Shown here piece after piece: positions 7,882 to 15,796 of a stretch of 64,000 nt of DNA. Each line of letters begins with the position of its first letter. Position 1 is the first letter of the stretch. Under the pieces are notes generated by a model. That model saw nothing but the letters and a program-made list of their open reading frames with translations. It made no database searches and was not told the DNA's origin. A program made the position numbers and the translations under genes. The stretch comes from Candidatus Bathyarchaeota archaeon (GTDB lineage Archaea; Thermoproteota; Bathyarchaeia; 40CM-2-53-6): NCBI GenBank assembly GCA_005888635.1, contig VBAW01000018.1:1-64000 (forward strand), written 5' to 3'.

Positions 7882-8580
7882 ATGACCCACTACGAGGTTG
7901 CCTTCAAGCTCCAGCACGAATGTCCCTACAACGCCTTCTCGACAAAATATCCCAGTGTCATAATCTCGCACTGGTGTAACTGGAGCAGAGACGTGCTCGA
8001 AATAGCTCACAAGGATCTAGAAGATCAGACGATTGTCAGGAGCATTCGAGACCTGATTAAACAGCTTGGGACAAAGGTCATCCGGAGATCTCAAGCGATG
8101 ACAAACTTGCAAGTAGTATTGCAGCACTGTGCTTGCGACAAGCTTCCGCCCCCTACCCTTCCAGTGATCGAACGGCGCAATTGCCTCGAAATCCAGCCCA
8201 CGCTCTACACTGGAGGCTGGGAATGGTACCGCGTAGTAGCTTTTTCGGAGAGAGATCTAAGGAACCTCTTCAAAGACCTCGACAAGCACTGCGCTGTAGA
8301 AATCACATCTAAGAGAGCAATCTACGACGAATCAGTCCGAGAAACTTTCCCTGTCTCCACAGCAACCCTGCTAGGGAAACTGACGAGCAGACAGCTACAA
8401 GCGTTAGTGGTGGCCCTTGACAACGGCTACTACAACATACCTAGAACTGCCACTGCTGGAGAAATTGCCCAGAGGCTTCGAGTTCCACGCACAAGCTTTG
8501 TAGACCATCTCCGGAAAGGAGAAAACAAAGTACTCCAAGCCATCGGGCCCTACCTCCGCCTCAAACCCGGCGAGACTTGA
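7882..8580 (+). CDS. Bacterio-opsin activator-type HTH transcriptional regulator
   Basis: A 232-residue protein. The last 60 residues (LTSRQLQALVVALDNGYYNIPRTATAGEIAQRLRVPRTSFVDHLRKGENKVLQAI) form the HTH_10 (Bat) DNA-binding domain, with its typical LT.RQ..al..A...GYY..PR opening. The N-terminal part is a sensor-like region with several Cys and His residues (HECPYNAF, HWCNW, LQHCACDK), which could bind a metal or sense redox state; this is inference. The ATG lies 28 nt after a TATA-like box embedded in a TTGACGGC repeat, and another repeat copy follows the gene, suggesting autoregulation. Confidence 0.85.
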   Translation: MTHYEVAFKLQHECPYNAFSTKYPSVIISHWCNWSRDVLEIAHKDLEDQTIVRSIRDLIKQLGTKVIRRSQAMTNLQVVLQHCACDKLPPPTLPVIERRNCLEIQPTLYTGGWEWYRVVAFSERDLRNLFKDLDKHCAVEITSKRAIYDESVRETFPVSTATLLGKLTSRQLQALVVALDNGYYNIPRTATAGEIAQRLRVPRTSFVDHLRKGENKVLQAIGPYLRLKPGET

Positions 8581-8619
8581 GGAGTTAGAAAACTGAACCG
8601 GTTATACAACAGCGGACAC

Positions 8620-8646
8620 TTGACGGCTAACAGGTTATGTCGCAGC
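8620..8646 (+). repeat. TTGACGGC direct repeat, unit 3
   Basis: TTGACGGCTAACAGGTTATG copies the first half of units 1 and 2 with few changes. It lies 40 bp after the Bat-HTH stop and about 75 bp before the Cys-rich mini-ORF, so the regulator may also control that small gene. Confidence 0.5.
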
Positions 8647-8695
8647 CTCACACCTGAACGAGGAATGACGCCTGCCAGGGAGGTGGAGTTCGAAT

Positions 8696-8782
8696 ATGGC
8701 GGAGTACAAATGCGAAGTTTGTTGAGACCATTCTAGCAAGCCAGGAAAATGTTGCGAACAAGAAATGAAGAAGCTAGCCTAG
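8696..8782 (+). pseudogene. Cys-rich zinc-ribbon mini-protein with in-frame TGA
   Basis: This is too short for the ORF track. The frame reads MAEYKCEVC, TGA (8723-8725), DHSSKPGKCCEQEMKKLA, TAG. A strong SD (GGAGGTG) lies about 12 nt before the ATG. Around 28 codons with two Cys pairs and a KPGKCC motif resemble small archaeal rubredoxin/desulforedoxin-like or zinc-knuckle peptides, in which a Gly usually follows CxxC. A GGA-to-TGA change would explain the stop. Selenocysteine (a CxxCU arrangement) is formally possible, but I see no supporting machinery here. I call it a probable pseudogene. Confidence 0.5.
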
Positions 8783-8892
8783 AAGATTGTCCACGCATCT
8801 TTCCAGGTTTTTTGGACCTGCTCGGTCCGTGTCTGGCCAGTCCAAGCCACGCAGGATTATACGAAACTGTAGGGAGGGAGTGAGATATCGTC

Positions 8893-9636
8893 ATGTTCAC
8901 AGTTGAGGAGCGTGATCGAGTTCGCAATCGCCTCGTGCAAATGAGCCATGCGGACCCGCGGTTGGTCGCTGGTGCACTGGTTGGCTCTACAGCGGGAGGT
9001 CAGGGCGACAGATGGTCGGACCTAGACCTCACTTTTGGGCTGGCTGACGGCGCGGCAGTAGATGATGTTCTTGCCGATTGGACAGTTCGTCTTGCGAACG
9101 AGTTCCAAGCCGTCCACATATTTGACCTTCCGCATCTGTCAACGATCTACAGAGTCTTCCTCTTGCCCAACAACCTTCAGGTGGACTTGTCCTTCACTCC
9201 GGGGAACAAGTTTCTTGCAAAGGGTCTCAAGTACGACTTGCTCTTCGGGAACGCCCTCGAAAGGGATCCGGCGAAGCCTGCGTCCGCCGAGCAGACCTTC
9301 GGACTTGCGGTGGTTTATTTGCTGCACGCTCACGCCTGCATTGCTCGGGGGAGGATGTGGGAGGCTGAGTACTGCATTAGTGCAGCCAGAGACCAGGCGC
9401 TTATGCTCGCGTGTCTTCATCGTAGTCTAAAGACGAGCTACGGTAGAGGTTTCGATGATTTACCTCGAGAGATCTTGCAGCCTGTCACTGGAGCTCTCGT
9501 GGGTTCGCTGGAAAAAACTGAGCTGATACAGGCACTCGGCAGAAGCATCGAGGTGCTCCTGCAAAACTCTCAGGACGTTTCTGGGCTAGCCGGGAGACTT
9601 GGACCGCAGCTTCGTGAGCTCAAGTCGTATCAATGA
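8893..9636 (+). CDS. Nucleotidyltransferase domain protein
   Basis: A 247-residue protein with the polymerase-beta-like nucleotidyltransferase motif ALVGSTAGGQGDRWSDLDLTFGL. The G-S motif and paired acids (D-L-D) bind Mg and the nucleotide, and a later acid lies in LQVDLSFTP. The C-terminal half is helical (HEPN or KNTase-like C-domain), with a long helix from AEQTFGLAVVYLLHAHACIARGR. The substrate is unknown; small-molecule adenylation of the aminoglycoside type is possible. A GGGAGGGAG sequence lies just before the ATG, in good SD position. One of four nucleotidyltransferase-fold genes in the window. Confidence 0.8.
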   Translation: MFTVEERDRVRNRLVQMSHADPRLVAGALVGSTAGGQGDRWSDLDLTFGLADGAAVDDVLADWTVRLANEFQAVHIFDLPHLSTIYRVFLLPNNLQVDLSFTPGNKFLAKGLKYDLLFGNALERDPAKPASAEQTFGLAVVYLLHAHACIARGRMWEAEYCISAARDQALMLACLHRSLKTSYGRGFDDLPREILQPVTGALVGSLEKTELIQALGRSIEVLLQNSQDVSGLAGRLGPQLRELKSYQ

Positions 9637-9714
9637 AGATGGCTGGAAGAATGGCTCGGGTTCAATGAAACGGGGCCTACTCCTTAAGTCGGTCGAGTCA
9701 GGGATCCAGAAGGC

Positions 9715-10614
9715 TTGAAGCATTTGACTGCGGTACATGTCGAGAGAGAGTTTGTGGACTCTAATCCAGAGTACAATTACCGAGTAGTAATCGGCGATAG
9801 CCGTCGAATGAGCGAGGTCACCGACGAATCAGTCCACCTCACCGTGACCTCGCCGCCCTATCCTATGGTGTCGATCTGGGACGAATTCTTCGCAGAAAAC
9901 TCAGCATCATCCTACGATGATATGCACCAGTATCTCAATGAGACTTGGCGAGAAATCAGAAGAGTGCTCGTTCCCGGCGGCATTGCGTGTATCAATATCG
10001 GAGATGCGACTCGAACCTCGAACGGCGTCTTCCACCTTTACCCGAATCACTCCAGAATTATCGAGAACTTTGAGAGGCTCGGCTTCGTAACCCTGCCTTA
10101 CGTGCTCTGGAAGAAGCCCACCAACCGGCCCCACTACAAAGGCAAAGGGGCCTTCCTAGGCTCCGGATTCCTTCCACCTAACGCCTACGTAACTCTCGAC
10201 ATGGAGTACATCCTAATCTTCCGCAAAGGCCCGCCACGCATCTTCCCAGCTAAAGACCCCCGACGCTACGATAGCAAGTTCACCAAGAAAGAACGTGACG
10301 AGTGGTTCTCGCAGGTCTGGAAGGTCCCAGGTGCCAGACAGGTTATTGATGGTCTTGAGAGGCGAGTAGCAGCCTTTCCAGAAGAGATTCCTAGAAGATT
10401 GATCAGAATGTTCTCGATTCTAGGAGACGTGATCCTGGACCCGTTCCTAGGGTCGGGGACAACTCTCAAAGTAGCGATGGAGCTAGATCGCAAGTTCTTC
10501 GGCTACGAAAAATTCCCACAACTCGCCGAGATTATCAAAAGCAAGGTCAGATCAAGCCATAGACAGGTCGAGTTTCTTGAACAGCGTAGCGCGATCAAAG
10601 AACTCGCCAGATAG
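9715..10614 (+). CDS. DNA (N4-cytosine or N6-adenine) methyltransferase
   Basis: A 299-residue S-adenosylmethionine-dependent DNA methyltransferase. The catalytic motif IV TSPPYPM comes first (about residues 45-50) and the AdoMet-binding motif DPFLGSGTTLKVAMELDRKFFGYE comes last, as in beta-class enzymes. TSPPY suggests N4-cytosine or N6-adenine as target. The start is TTG, with no ATG in the right place. No restriction endonuclease is recognisable next to it; the neighbours are a nucleotidyltransferase and a cupin protein. I regard it as an orphan methyltransferase. Confidence 0.88.
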   Translation: MKHLTAVHVEREFVDSNPEYNYRVVIGDSRRMSEVTDESVHLTVTSPPYPMVSIWDEFFAENSASSYDDMHQYLNETWREIRRVLVPGGIACINIGDATRTSNGVFHLYPNHSRIIENFERLGFVTLPYVLWKKPTNRPHYKGKGAFLGSGFLPPNAYVTLDMEYILIFRKGPPRIFPAKDPRRYDSKFTKKERDEWFSQVWKVPGARQVIDGLERRVAAFPEEIPRRLIRMFSILGDVILDPFLGSGTTLKVAMELDRKFFGYEKFPQLAEIIKSKVRSSHRQVEFLEQRSAIKELAR

Positions 10615-10661
10615 ATCCGGACGAAGAAACGCTTTATTCGCCAACTCAGTATTTGACGACC

Positions 10662-11546
10662 ATGAAGATAACCCTGGATGAGGGAGCCCGCGAAGGTGCG
10701 ATAAGGGTCGACCTGGCATGGGAACTCTTCCTCGAATCGAAGTCAACCATTCCCCAAGGACATGGAGCTAGACTCATTCCGTTCACAAATTGGCTCTGGG
10801 ACGAACTCGGCAAGAAAGCGGGCTACCTTAACAGGAACTCGGGAAAGGAACTAACACTCGCGATTCCTGCCTTAAGCGAAGAAGCGCTCGACTTCCTATT
10901 GCGAGTGGCGTCTTTCTGGGCGGACGAGGTCCATGTGAAGAAAGGAGGGGCGCTTTCAGAGAACCTGTGGAGGAAGCCTGCTGTCAACGTGTTTGACGAT
11001 AAGACTCTCGATGGGTCCGAGAGATCATTGGTCCGCAAAGATGATCAGGGCTACCAGCGCTTCTTCATGCCGCTGCTCGGGCCTGGTCGAGCCTTCTTCA
11101 GGATCGAATTGATATCGAATGGAGAATCAGCCGCCCGCTATCACAGCCACTCTGAGGTTGATGAATACTATCTCATTCTTGAGGGCTCAGGGACTCTAAG
11201 GTACAACGATAAGGACGTAGTGGTCAAGCGTGGAGATCTCATAGCCAAGCCGACGGGACCAGACGCAACCTCTCAACTGATCGCCGATCGCGGAGAACCT
11301 CTCCGTATCTTGGACATGGAGATATGGCACGACCGACCATATAGCTCAAAGGACCTGATACTCAATCCTGACTTCAACGAGATCATAATGAGAGGACCGG
11401 GCTGGGGAGGCCTCTTCCCCAACGAAGCCCTCATGTCTTCGGAAGATTTCCGGAAACACTACGACGAAGGATATCGAAGGATGAAGGACGGCGGCTGGAT
11501 CCCATCGAAGGCTCGTGGGCACAAGAAGGTCAGAGAGAAGACCTAG
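10662..11546 (+). CDS. Cupin-domain protein with extra N-terminal domain
   Basis: About 294 residues from ATG 10662 (a TTG at 10653 is the track start). The C-terminal half holds a cupin: YHSHSEVDEYYLILEGSGTLRYNDKDVVVKRGDLIAKPTGPDATSQL, where the His, His and Glu could bind a metal. The N-terminal region of about 100 residues (WELFLESKSTIPQGHGARLIPFTNWLWDELG) is helical and I do not recognise it. The predicted role is sugar or small-molecule binding or isomerisation; no partner enzyme sits beside it. The gene follows the DNA methyltransferase by about 50 bp on the same strand. Confidence 0.7.
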   Translation: MKITLDEGAREGAIRVDLAWELFLESKSTIPQGHGARLIPFTNWLWDELGKKAGYLNRNSGKELTLAIPALSEEALDFLLRVASFWADEVHVKKGGALSENLWRKPAVNVFDDKTLDGSERSLVRKDDQGYQRFFMPLLGPGRAFFRIELISNGESAARYHSHSEVDEYYLILEGSGTLRYNDKDVVVKRGDLIAKPTGPDATSQLIADRGEPLRILDMEIWHDRPYSSKDLILNPDFNEIIMRGPGWGGLFPNEALMSSEDFRKHYDEGYRRMKDGGWIPSKARGHKKVREKT

Positions 11547-11621
11547 CCTCTCCAACCTTCACAGCCGCAAGGCGCCCCAAAGGTTCTACAGGAGAAGCCG
11601 ATTTGGGATGAGGTAACCGGG

Positions 11622-12044
11622 CTACTCGTCCTCGAAGACCATCACGTCCTTTGTCTTCTTCACCATGTCGCCGAAGACTCCCTTGTAACGGGTCGCTCGA
11701 ATGGGAGTGTCGTCAATGTAGTGGTACTCGTCTCCTTCTCTGCGCCTGGGCTTGCCGAGGATTAGCTGGTGATACTTCACCCCGTGTTTTTGTAACCACG
11801 TTAGAGTGGTTTCTCGATGCTCTTCTGTTCTGGCGGTGAAGAAGCAGATGAAATGCCCCTGGTCGTACCATTGATTGATCTTTGTGATCGAGTCAGGATA
11901 TGGCTGAGCGTTTGACATCAGCTCAGGATGCTCATTGTCCACATGCTCGCAGATGCACCCATCAATGTCGATAATGAAGATCTTCCTCAAAACGAGACCC
12001 GTACTCAAATAGGTTATCGAATGCTTAGAACGTTCTGATTGCAA
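11622..12044 (-). CDS. HAD-like phosphatase
   Basis: The conserved part begins KIFIIDIDGCICEHV, the HAD motif I with nucleophile and acid Asp (DIDG). It continues with FFTARTEEHRETTLTWLQKHGV, where the Thr of motif II lies, and YHYIDDTPIRA, motif IV with paired acids. This 'capless' HAD type is near polynucleotide 3'-phosphatase and 5'-nucleotidase-like phosphatases. The first 18 residues (MQSERSKHSITYLSTGLV) look non-native, and TTG 11990 would give 122 residues starting at LRKIFIID. Its substrate is unknown. Confidence 0.75.
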   Translation of the reverse strand: MQSERSKHSITYLSTGLVLRKIFIIDIDGCICEHVDNEHPELMSNAQPYPDSITKINQWYDQGHFICFFTARTEEHRETTLTWLQKHGVKYHQLILGKPRRREGDEYHYIDDTPIRATRYKGVFGDMVKKTKDVMVFEDE

Positions 12045-12223
12045 CCCTCAGGGTAACATAAGTTTACTTTCGAAGAAAGAGTTCTCTAAAATTGACGCTG
12101 ACATGCCTAGTATACTTGAACGGTGACAAAGCTCCAATTACTCCGGATAGCTAACGCAGCATTAGTGCATACGGTGCTCTGAGAAATCTGAATTAGACTC
12201 AGGTCTGGGAGTCGGAAGAAACC

Positions 12224-12580
12224 GTGAGAAACAAGCACATTGCAGGATTCGTGATCGCCCTAGTCGTTGTTGCTGTTTTCGCATGGTACGAAAGTCTTCC
12301 CCGACCGAATGGAGGCCCAATTAGTCCGACTGCGCACTGGACAGAATACGTACTGACGAAAAACGGAAACCATACCCAAGCTCAAGCCTCGTACAGTGAT
12401 GGAGGAGTAAGCACGGAACAAGTCCTCTGGCTGAAATTCGACAATAGGACCGCGGTCTACAACTACTTCGGCTGCACTCCCTCAATGCCGGGCTGCACAC
12501 TCGACGGCTGCGCTTTCACAGTCCTCAACGATACGCCTTCGGAATACCGTGTGAAGGTCTACTGTGCGCCTGGCGCCTGA
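12224..12580 (+). CDS. Membrane-anchored small hypothetical protein
   Basis: A 118-residue ORF starting at GTG. A single hydrophobic helix (HIAGFVIALVVVAVFAWYES, residues 5-24) should anchor it, with the rest outside the membrane. Four cysteines lie close together (FGCTPSMPGCTLDGC) and one near the end, which may form disulfides. No known domain is recognisable. It lies between a HAD-like gene and a second HAD gene on the other strand, with no evident partner. Confidence 0.55.
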   Translation: MRNKHIAGFVIALVVVAVFAWYESLPRPNGGPISPTAHWTEYVLTKNGNHTQAQASYSDGGVSTEQVLWLKFDNRTAVYNYFGCTPSMPGCTLDGCAFTVLNDTPSEYRVKVYCAPGA

Positions 12581-12603
12581 AGTTTAATGCTCATGAATTT
12601 CCA

Positions 12604-13344
12604 TCAACGAGCTAGTTGAATAAATCTGACCAGTCCCGGTAGTGCGCGTAGATTAGGAACCTGATAATCGGGGTTGCCTCCCTGGTTTCCTCTGCGATGA
12701 ACGATGACGGAGATCATACCGACAGCTTTTGCTCCCTCGATGTCGGTTCTGGGATTATCGCCGATGTAGATGCTAGATTTCGGCTGAACTCTGAGTTTTC
12801 TTGCTATTAGACTAAATGACTCATGGCCGGGCTTGACTCTAGGCGTGTCTTCGCCTGCCACCACGATAGCTTCGAAGAGGATGTGGAAAGGGACCTGTCG
12901 TATCCTCTTCCTCTTCATCCCCGGTGTCCCATCACTATCCGAGACGATACCTAGCTTGTAACCGGCGCGTTTCAGCTTGCGGACGGTCGGCTCTGCGTCC
13001 TTGAAAGGGGGACTGTTCGCCGCATAGACTCTCCAGTACTGAAGCGTTAGATCACGGATCCATTTTGGATCCATCCGCTTAAGCCCCAGTTCCTTGAACA
13101 GTGTCTTCCACCATACGTCTCTGTTGTACCGGAATTTTCGCCCCAACATCTCACGGTCGATACGTCGCAGATGTTCGAATAATGGGACATAGCCGACAGA
13201 GTAGCCGTTTTTCTTCAGCTGCTTGGAAACAAGCTTCGCGACAGTAAGAAGTGCCAGTCTGGCCCCGATCGGCGATCTGAGCAGGGTGTTGTCTAGGTCG
13301 AAGACGACCGCTTCGATCTCTCGCGCCGGGATAGCTACTGCCTT
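12604..13344 (-). CDS. HAD family hydrolase with no visible start codon
   Basis: The track reports 12604-13149 from an internal Met, but the frame runs further upstream and carries the catalytic motif: EAVVFDLDNTLLRSPIGARLALLTVAKLV. Motif II (GIVSDSDG) and motifs III/IV (KPGHESFSLIARKLRV, YIGDNPRTDIEGAKAVGM) follow in order, so the enzyme is a complete HAD. No ATG, GTG or TTG exists between the DxDNT motif and the upstream stop at 13345-13347, which is the TAG of the nitrilase in the same frame. A non-standard start, an in-frame fusion through the TAG, or an indel would explain it. Confidence 0.75.
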   Translation of the reverse strand, partial: KAVAIPAREIEAVVFDLDNTLLRSPIGARLALLTVAKLVSKQLKKNGYSVGYVPLFEHLRRIDREMLGRKFRYNRDVWWKTLFKELGLKRMDPKWIRDLTLQYWRVYAANSPPFKDAEPTVRKLKRAGYKLGIVSDSDGTPGMKRKRIRQVPFHILFEAIVVAGEDTPRVKPGHESFSLIARKLRVQPKSSIYIGDNPRTDIEGAKAVGMISVIVHRRGNQGGNPDYQVPNLRALPGLVRFIQLAR

Positions 13345-14121
13345 CTAGTTGTAGGTCTCTGGTCTTCGGTCGGCGAACCGTTCTCTACGGAGACGGTTAT
13401 GGAATGAGAGGTCGATCTCCTGGACCGCAAATCCCTCTCCCATTCTGGAAACTGACGCGGTCTTTGGATGAGAGATCCTTGTTCTACGGTCCTCTCTCAA
13501 GCTAATGATCATGCTGTGGCCATCAAACCACGGCGGCGCGTACACATTCGGCGCGATTATCGGCATACGATTCTCCAAGCAGCGAACAGTAACGTACTGT
13601 TGCCATGGAGTGATTCCAGGCTTCACTATTCTCGAAGGGCAGAGTATCAATTCGACCCCGTTCAGTGCGTAGATGCGTGAGGGTTCAGGAAAATCAACGT
13701 CGTAGCAGACCAGTATGCCGATCTTGTAGCCCTTCAACTGGAAGACAGAGTAGGAACTCCCGGGCTTAGCGTACTTCCTCTCGAAACGGAACAAGTGGAC
13801 CTTGAACTGTCGCCCAATAATCTCCCCGTCTTCTCCAATCACTGGACTGCTGAGTCGCACGTGTCCCTTGACCTTTTCATAGAACGCCCCTCCCACCACA
13901 GCAACTCCGTACTCCTCAGCCAGCGACTGCAGGCCCGGCAGAGGACTCATAGGCGTCGGGATCGTCTTTTCCGGCAACCAATGTTCCGGCAGACAGATGA
14001 TGTCCACCTCTTTTTCTGCGGCTTTCTTCGCGAGCTTCACGGCATGAAAGATAGTATCCTCTACCGACGCTTCGATCGGTTTGACCTGTACTGCTGCGGC
14101 TCGGATGATCTTCTTCGCCAC
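13345..14121 (-). CDS. Carbon-nitrogen hydrolase (nitrilase superfamily)
   Basis: A 258-residue protein with the Glu-Lys-Cys triad of the nitrilase superfamily: ICLPEHW (Glu), RQFKVHLF (Lys) and ILVCYDVDFPE (Cys). The superfamily hydrolyses or forms C-N bonds in amides such as ureidopropionate, N-carbamoyl amino acids and deaminated glutathione. The motifs do not fix the subfamily. It sits immediately upstream of the HAD gene in the same frame, and just downstream of coaBC on the same strand. Confidence 0.87.
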   Translation of the reverse strand: MAKKIIRAAAVQVKPIEASVEDTIFHAVKLAKKAAEKEVDIICLPEHWLPEKTIPTPMSPLPGLQSLAEEYGVAVVGGAFYEKVKGHVRLSSPVIGEDGEIIGRQFKVHLFRFERKYAKPGSSYSVFQLKGYKIGILVCYDVDFPEPSRIYALNGVELILCPSRIVKPGITPWQQYVTVRCLENRMPIIAPNVYAPPWFDGHSMIISLREDRRTRISHPKTASVSRMGEGFAVQEIDLSFHNRLRRERFADRRPETYN

Positions 14122-14139
14122 TAAAGAGACAGTCCCAAG

Positions 14140-15393
14140 TTAGTCTCTCATTCTCTTGACCGCCAGGTCAACTAGCTGCCGCGCAACCTCCCGCTTCTCA
14201 GCCAGAGGAATATGCACTACCTTCTTTCGGCCATCTACGACATAGAGTTCGTTCGTATCCGCTTGGAATCCTACGCCTTCAAGACCAACATCGTTCGCAG
14301 CAACAAGATCAGCATTCTTCTCGTGTATTATCTTGAAGGCTTCATCGATGAGCTCTTCATTGGACACTTTGTGTTCCGTCTTGAATGCTACGAGGTAGGT
14401 CTTCGGGCTCGCTTTCCGGATCTCCTCCAATATCTTGGGAGTTGCGCGAAGTTCCAGGTTGATCTGTGGTTTCTCGCGGGTCTTGATCTTCTTCGGAGCG
14501 ACCGTTACGGGCCTGTAATCGGTTGGAGCGCCTGCAGCGAAGACTAGATCCGGGGCGGTCTTCTTGAGTTCTCCGAGAACCGCTTCCAGCAGCTCGCTTG
14601 TACTCTCGACCCTGATTGTCTTAATGGCTGAAGGCGGATTTACTGTCCCGGGACCCAGAATCAATGTCGTGTCAGCACCGCGCGAAGCAACCTCCTCCGC
14701 GATGGCTACGCCCATCTTCCCAGAGCTCCGATTGGTTACGACGCGGACAGGATCGATGTGTTCGATTGTTGGACCTGCGGTCACTAGAACTCGCCGACCC
14801 TCTAGGTCCCGACTTTGACTGGTCGAGAATCGCGCGATAATCGAACGAACTATATTCTCGGTTGACGCAATCTTTGCCTTGCCCTCCGAGACCTCCGGCT
14901 CGATAAATTCTACTCCAATCTTCTTGAGCCGTGAGATGTTCTCTTGGACAATGGGATGATCGTACAAGGGCTCGTGCATCGCAGGCGCAATCATTACCAG
15001 TATTCGTGAGCCTATGGCGGTCGCGGCAACTGTCGTAACAGGAGTGTCATCGATTCCAGACGCTAACTTTCCAATCGTATTAGCGGTTGCAGGTGCGATG
15101 AGAACTATGTCTGCGTGGCCTTCGCTTTTTCCCCCGAGCGCAATGTGTTCGAGTTTGCCCGTCAGATGTGTGACTACGGGGTTTCCCGTGGCCCATTCGA
15201 GAAGATCCGCCCCAATCATCTTCTCTGTGGATGGAGAGGTGACGGCGTGAACGTCTGCTCCGTGGCGCATGAGTTCGCGAGCTATCTCGGGTGCCTTGAA
15301 CGAGGCTACACTACTTGTCACGAGGAGAGCGATTTTCTTTCCAGCCAGTTCCCGCCCTTTGGAGGAGATGATGTCTTTAGAGGGATGACTCAA
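14140..15393 (-). CDS. coaBC: Bifunctional phosphopantothenoylcysteine decarboxylase/phosphopantothenate-cysteine ligase
   Basis: A 417-residue two-domain enzyme of coenzyme A biosynthesis. The N-terminal CoaC flavoprotein domain has GKKIALLVTSSVASFKAPEIARELMRHGADVHAVTSPSTEKM, with the active-site His in NPVVTHL, then APATANTIGKLASGI and MIAPAMHEPLYDHPIV. The C-terminal CoaB domain has GRRVLVTAGPTIEHIDPVRVVTNRSSGKMG and VFAAGAPTDYRP. Length and order are normal for the archaeal and bacterial fused form. It is followed by the nitrilase 18 bp downstream and preceded by a small ORF. Confidence 0.95.
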   Translation of the reverse strand: MSHPSKDIISSKGRELAGKKIALLVTSSVASFKAPEIARELMRHGADVHAVTSPSTEKMIGADLLEWATGNPVVTHLTGKLEHIALGGKSEGHADIVLIAPATANTIGKLASGIDDTPVTTVAATAIGSRILVMIAPAMHEPLYDHPIVQENISRLKKIGVEFIEPEVSEGKAKIASTENIVRSIIARFSTSQSRDLEGRRVLVTAGPTIEHIDPVRVVTNRSSGKMGVAIAEEVASRGADTTLILGPGTVNPPSAIKTIRVESTSELLEAVLGELKKTAPDLVFAAGAPTDYRPVTVAPKKIKTREKPQINLELRATPKILEEIRKASPKTYLVAFKTEHKVSNEELIDEAFKIIHEKNADLVAANDVGLEGVGFQADTNELYVVDGRKKVVHIPLAEKREVARQLVDLAVKRMRD

Positions 15394-15409
15394 GGCATAG
15401 GCCGTCCTG

Positions 15410-15676
15410 CTACCTCTTCAACCGCCCAGTCTCGTAAGCTTCGTCCAATAGCTGGATTATCTCATTGAGAGTGTACTTGCCAGCGGAGGATGGTATCCTG
15501 CGAAGGATGTCAGGTAAGGCGGGTAGCATCGGTCGTATGAATGCTGGAATCTTTTCGTACATCGCCTGTACTCCTGCTATGATCTCCGTCGCATCCTTGC
15601 CGTCGATGCTGGTCCCTTTCGGTTTCGCCTTGACGTTCTTGCCACTCAACATTCTCACAGCCTGACTGCCGCTCAT
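15410..15676 (-). CDS. Small hypothetical protein upstream of coaBC
   Basis: An 88-residue ORF with a basic N-terminus (GKNVKAKPKGTSIDGKD) and helical remainder (IIAGVQAMYEKIPAFIRPMLPALPDILRRI, then YTLNEIIQLLDEAYETGRLKR). No signal peptide or recognisable family. Its stop lies 17 nt before the coaBC start on the same strand, so the two are probably co-transcribed. The link to CoA synthesis is inferred from position only. Confidence 0.5.
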   Translation of the reverse strand: MSGSQAVRMLSGKNVKAKPKGTSIDGKDATEIIAGVQAMYEKIPAFIRPMLPALPDILRRIPSSAGKYTLNEIIQLLDEAYETGRLKR

Positions 15677-15796
15677 TGCATTACCCTATAATTGGTTCTC
15701 GTTAGGCTGAAGTCGCCCACCAGGCTGATTTGAGATAGGCCTCCCTGCTGTACGAACGTCTCTAAAGATTCCGTGGAAGTTTTAGCAGTGTCTCAG

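Noticed and set aside
8696-8782. Selenocysteine reading of the in-frame TGA
   Set aside because: A GGA-to-TGA change is simpler; no SECIS element or Sec machinery is visible in the window. Kept as a check item only.
9139-9420. Minus-strand ORF inside the nucleotidyltransferase gene
   Set aside because: A shadow frame of a conserved gene.
13345-13347. Pyrrolysine reading of the nitrilase TAG
   Set aside because: TAG ends many other genes here (for example coaBC-adjacent and pur genes), so it is an ordinary stop.
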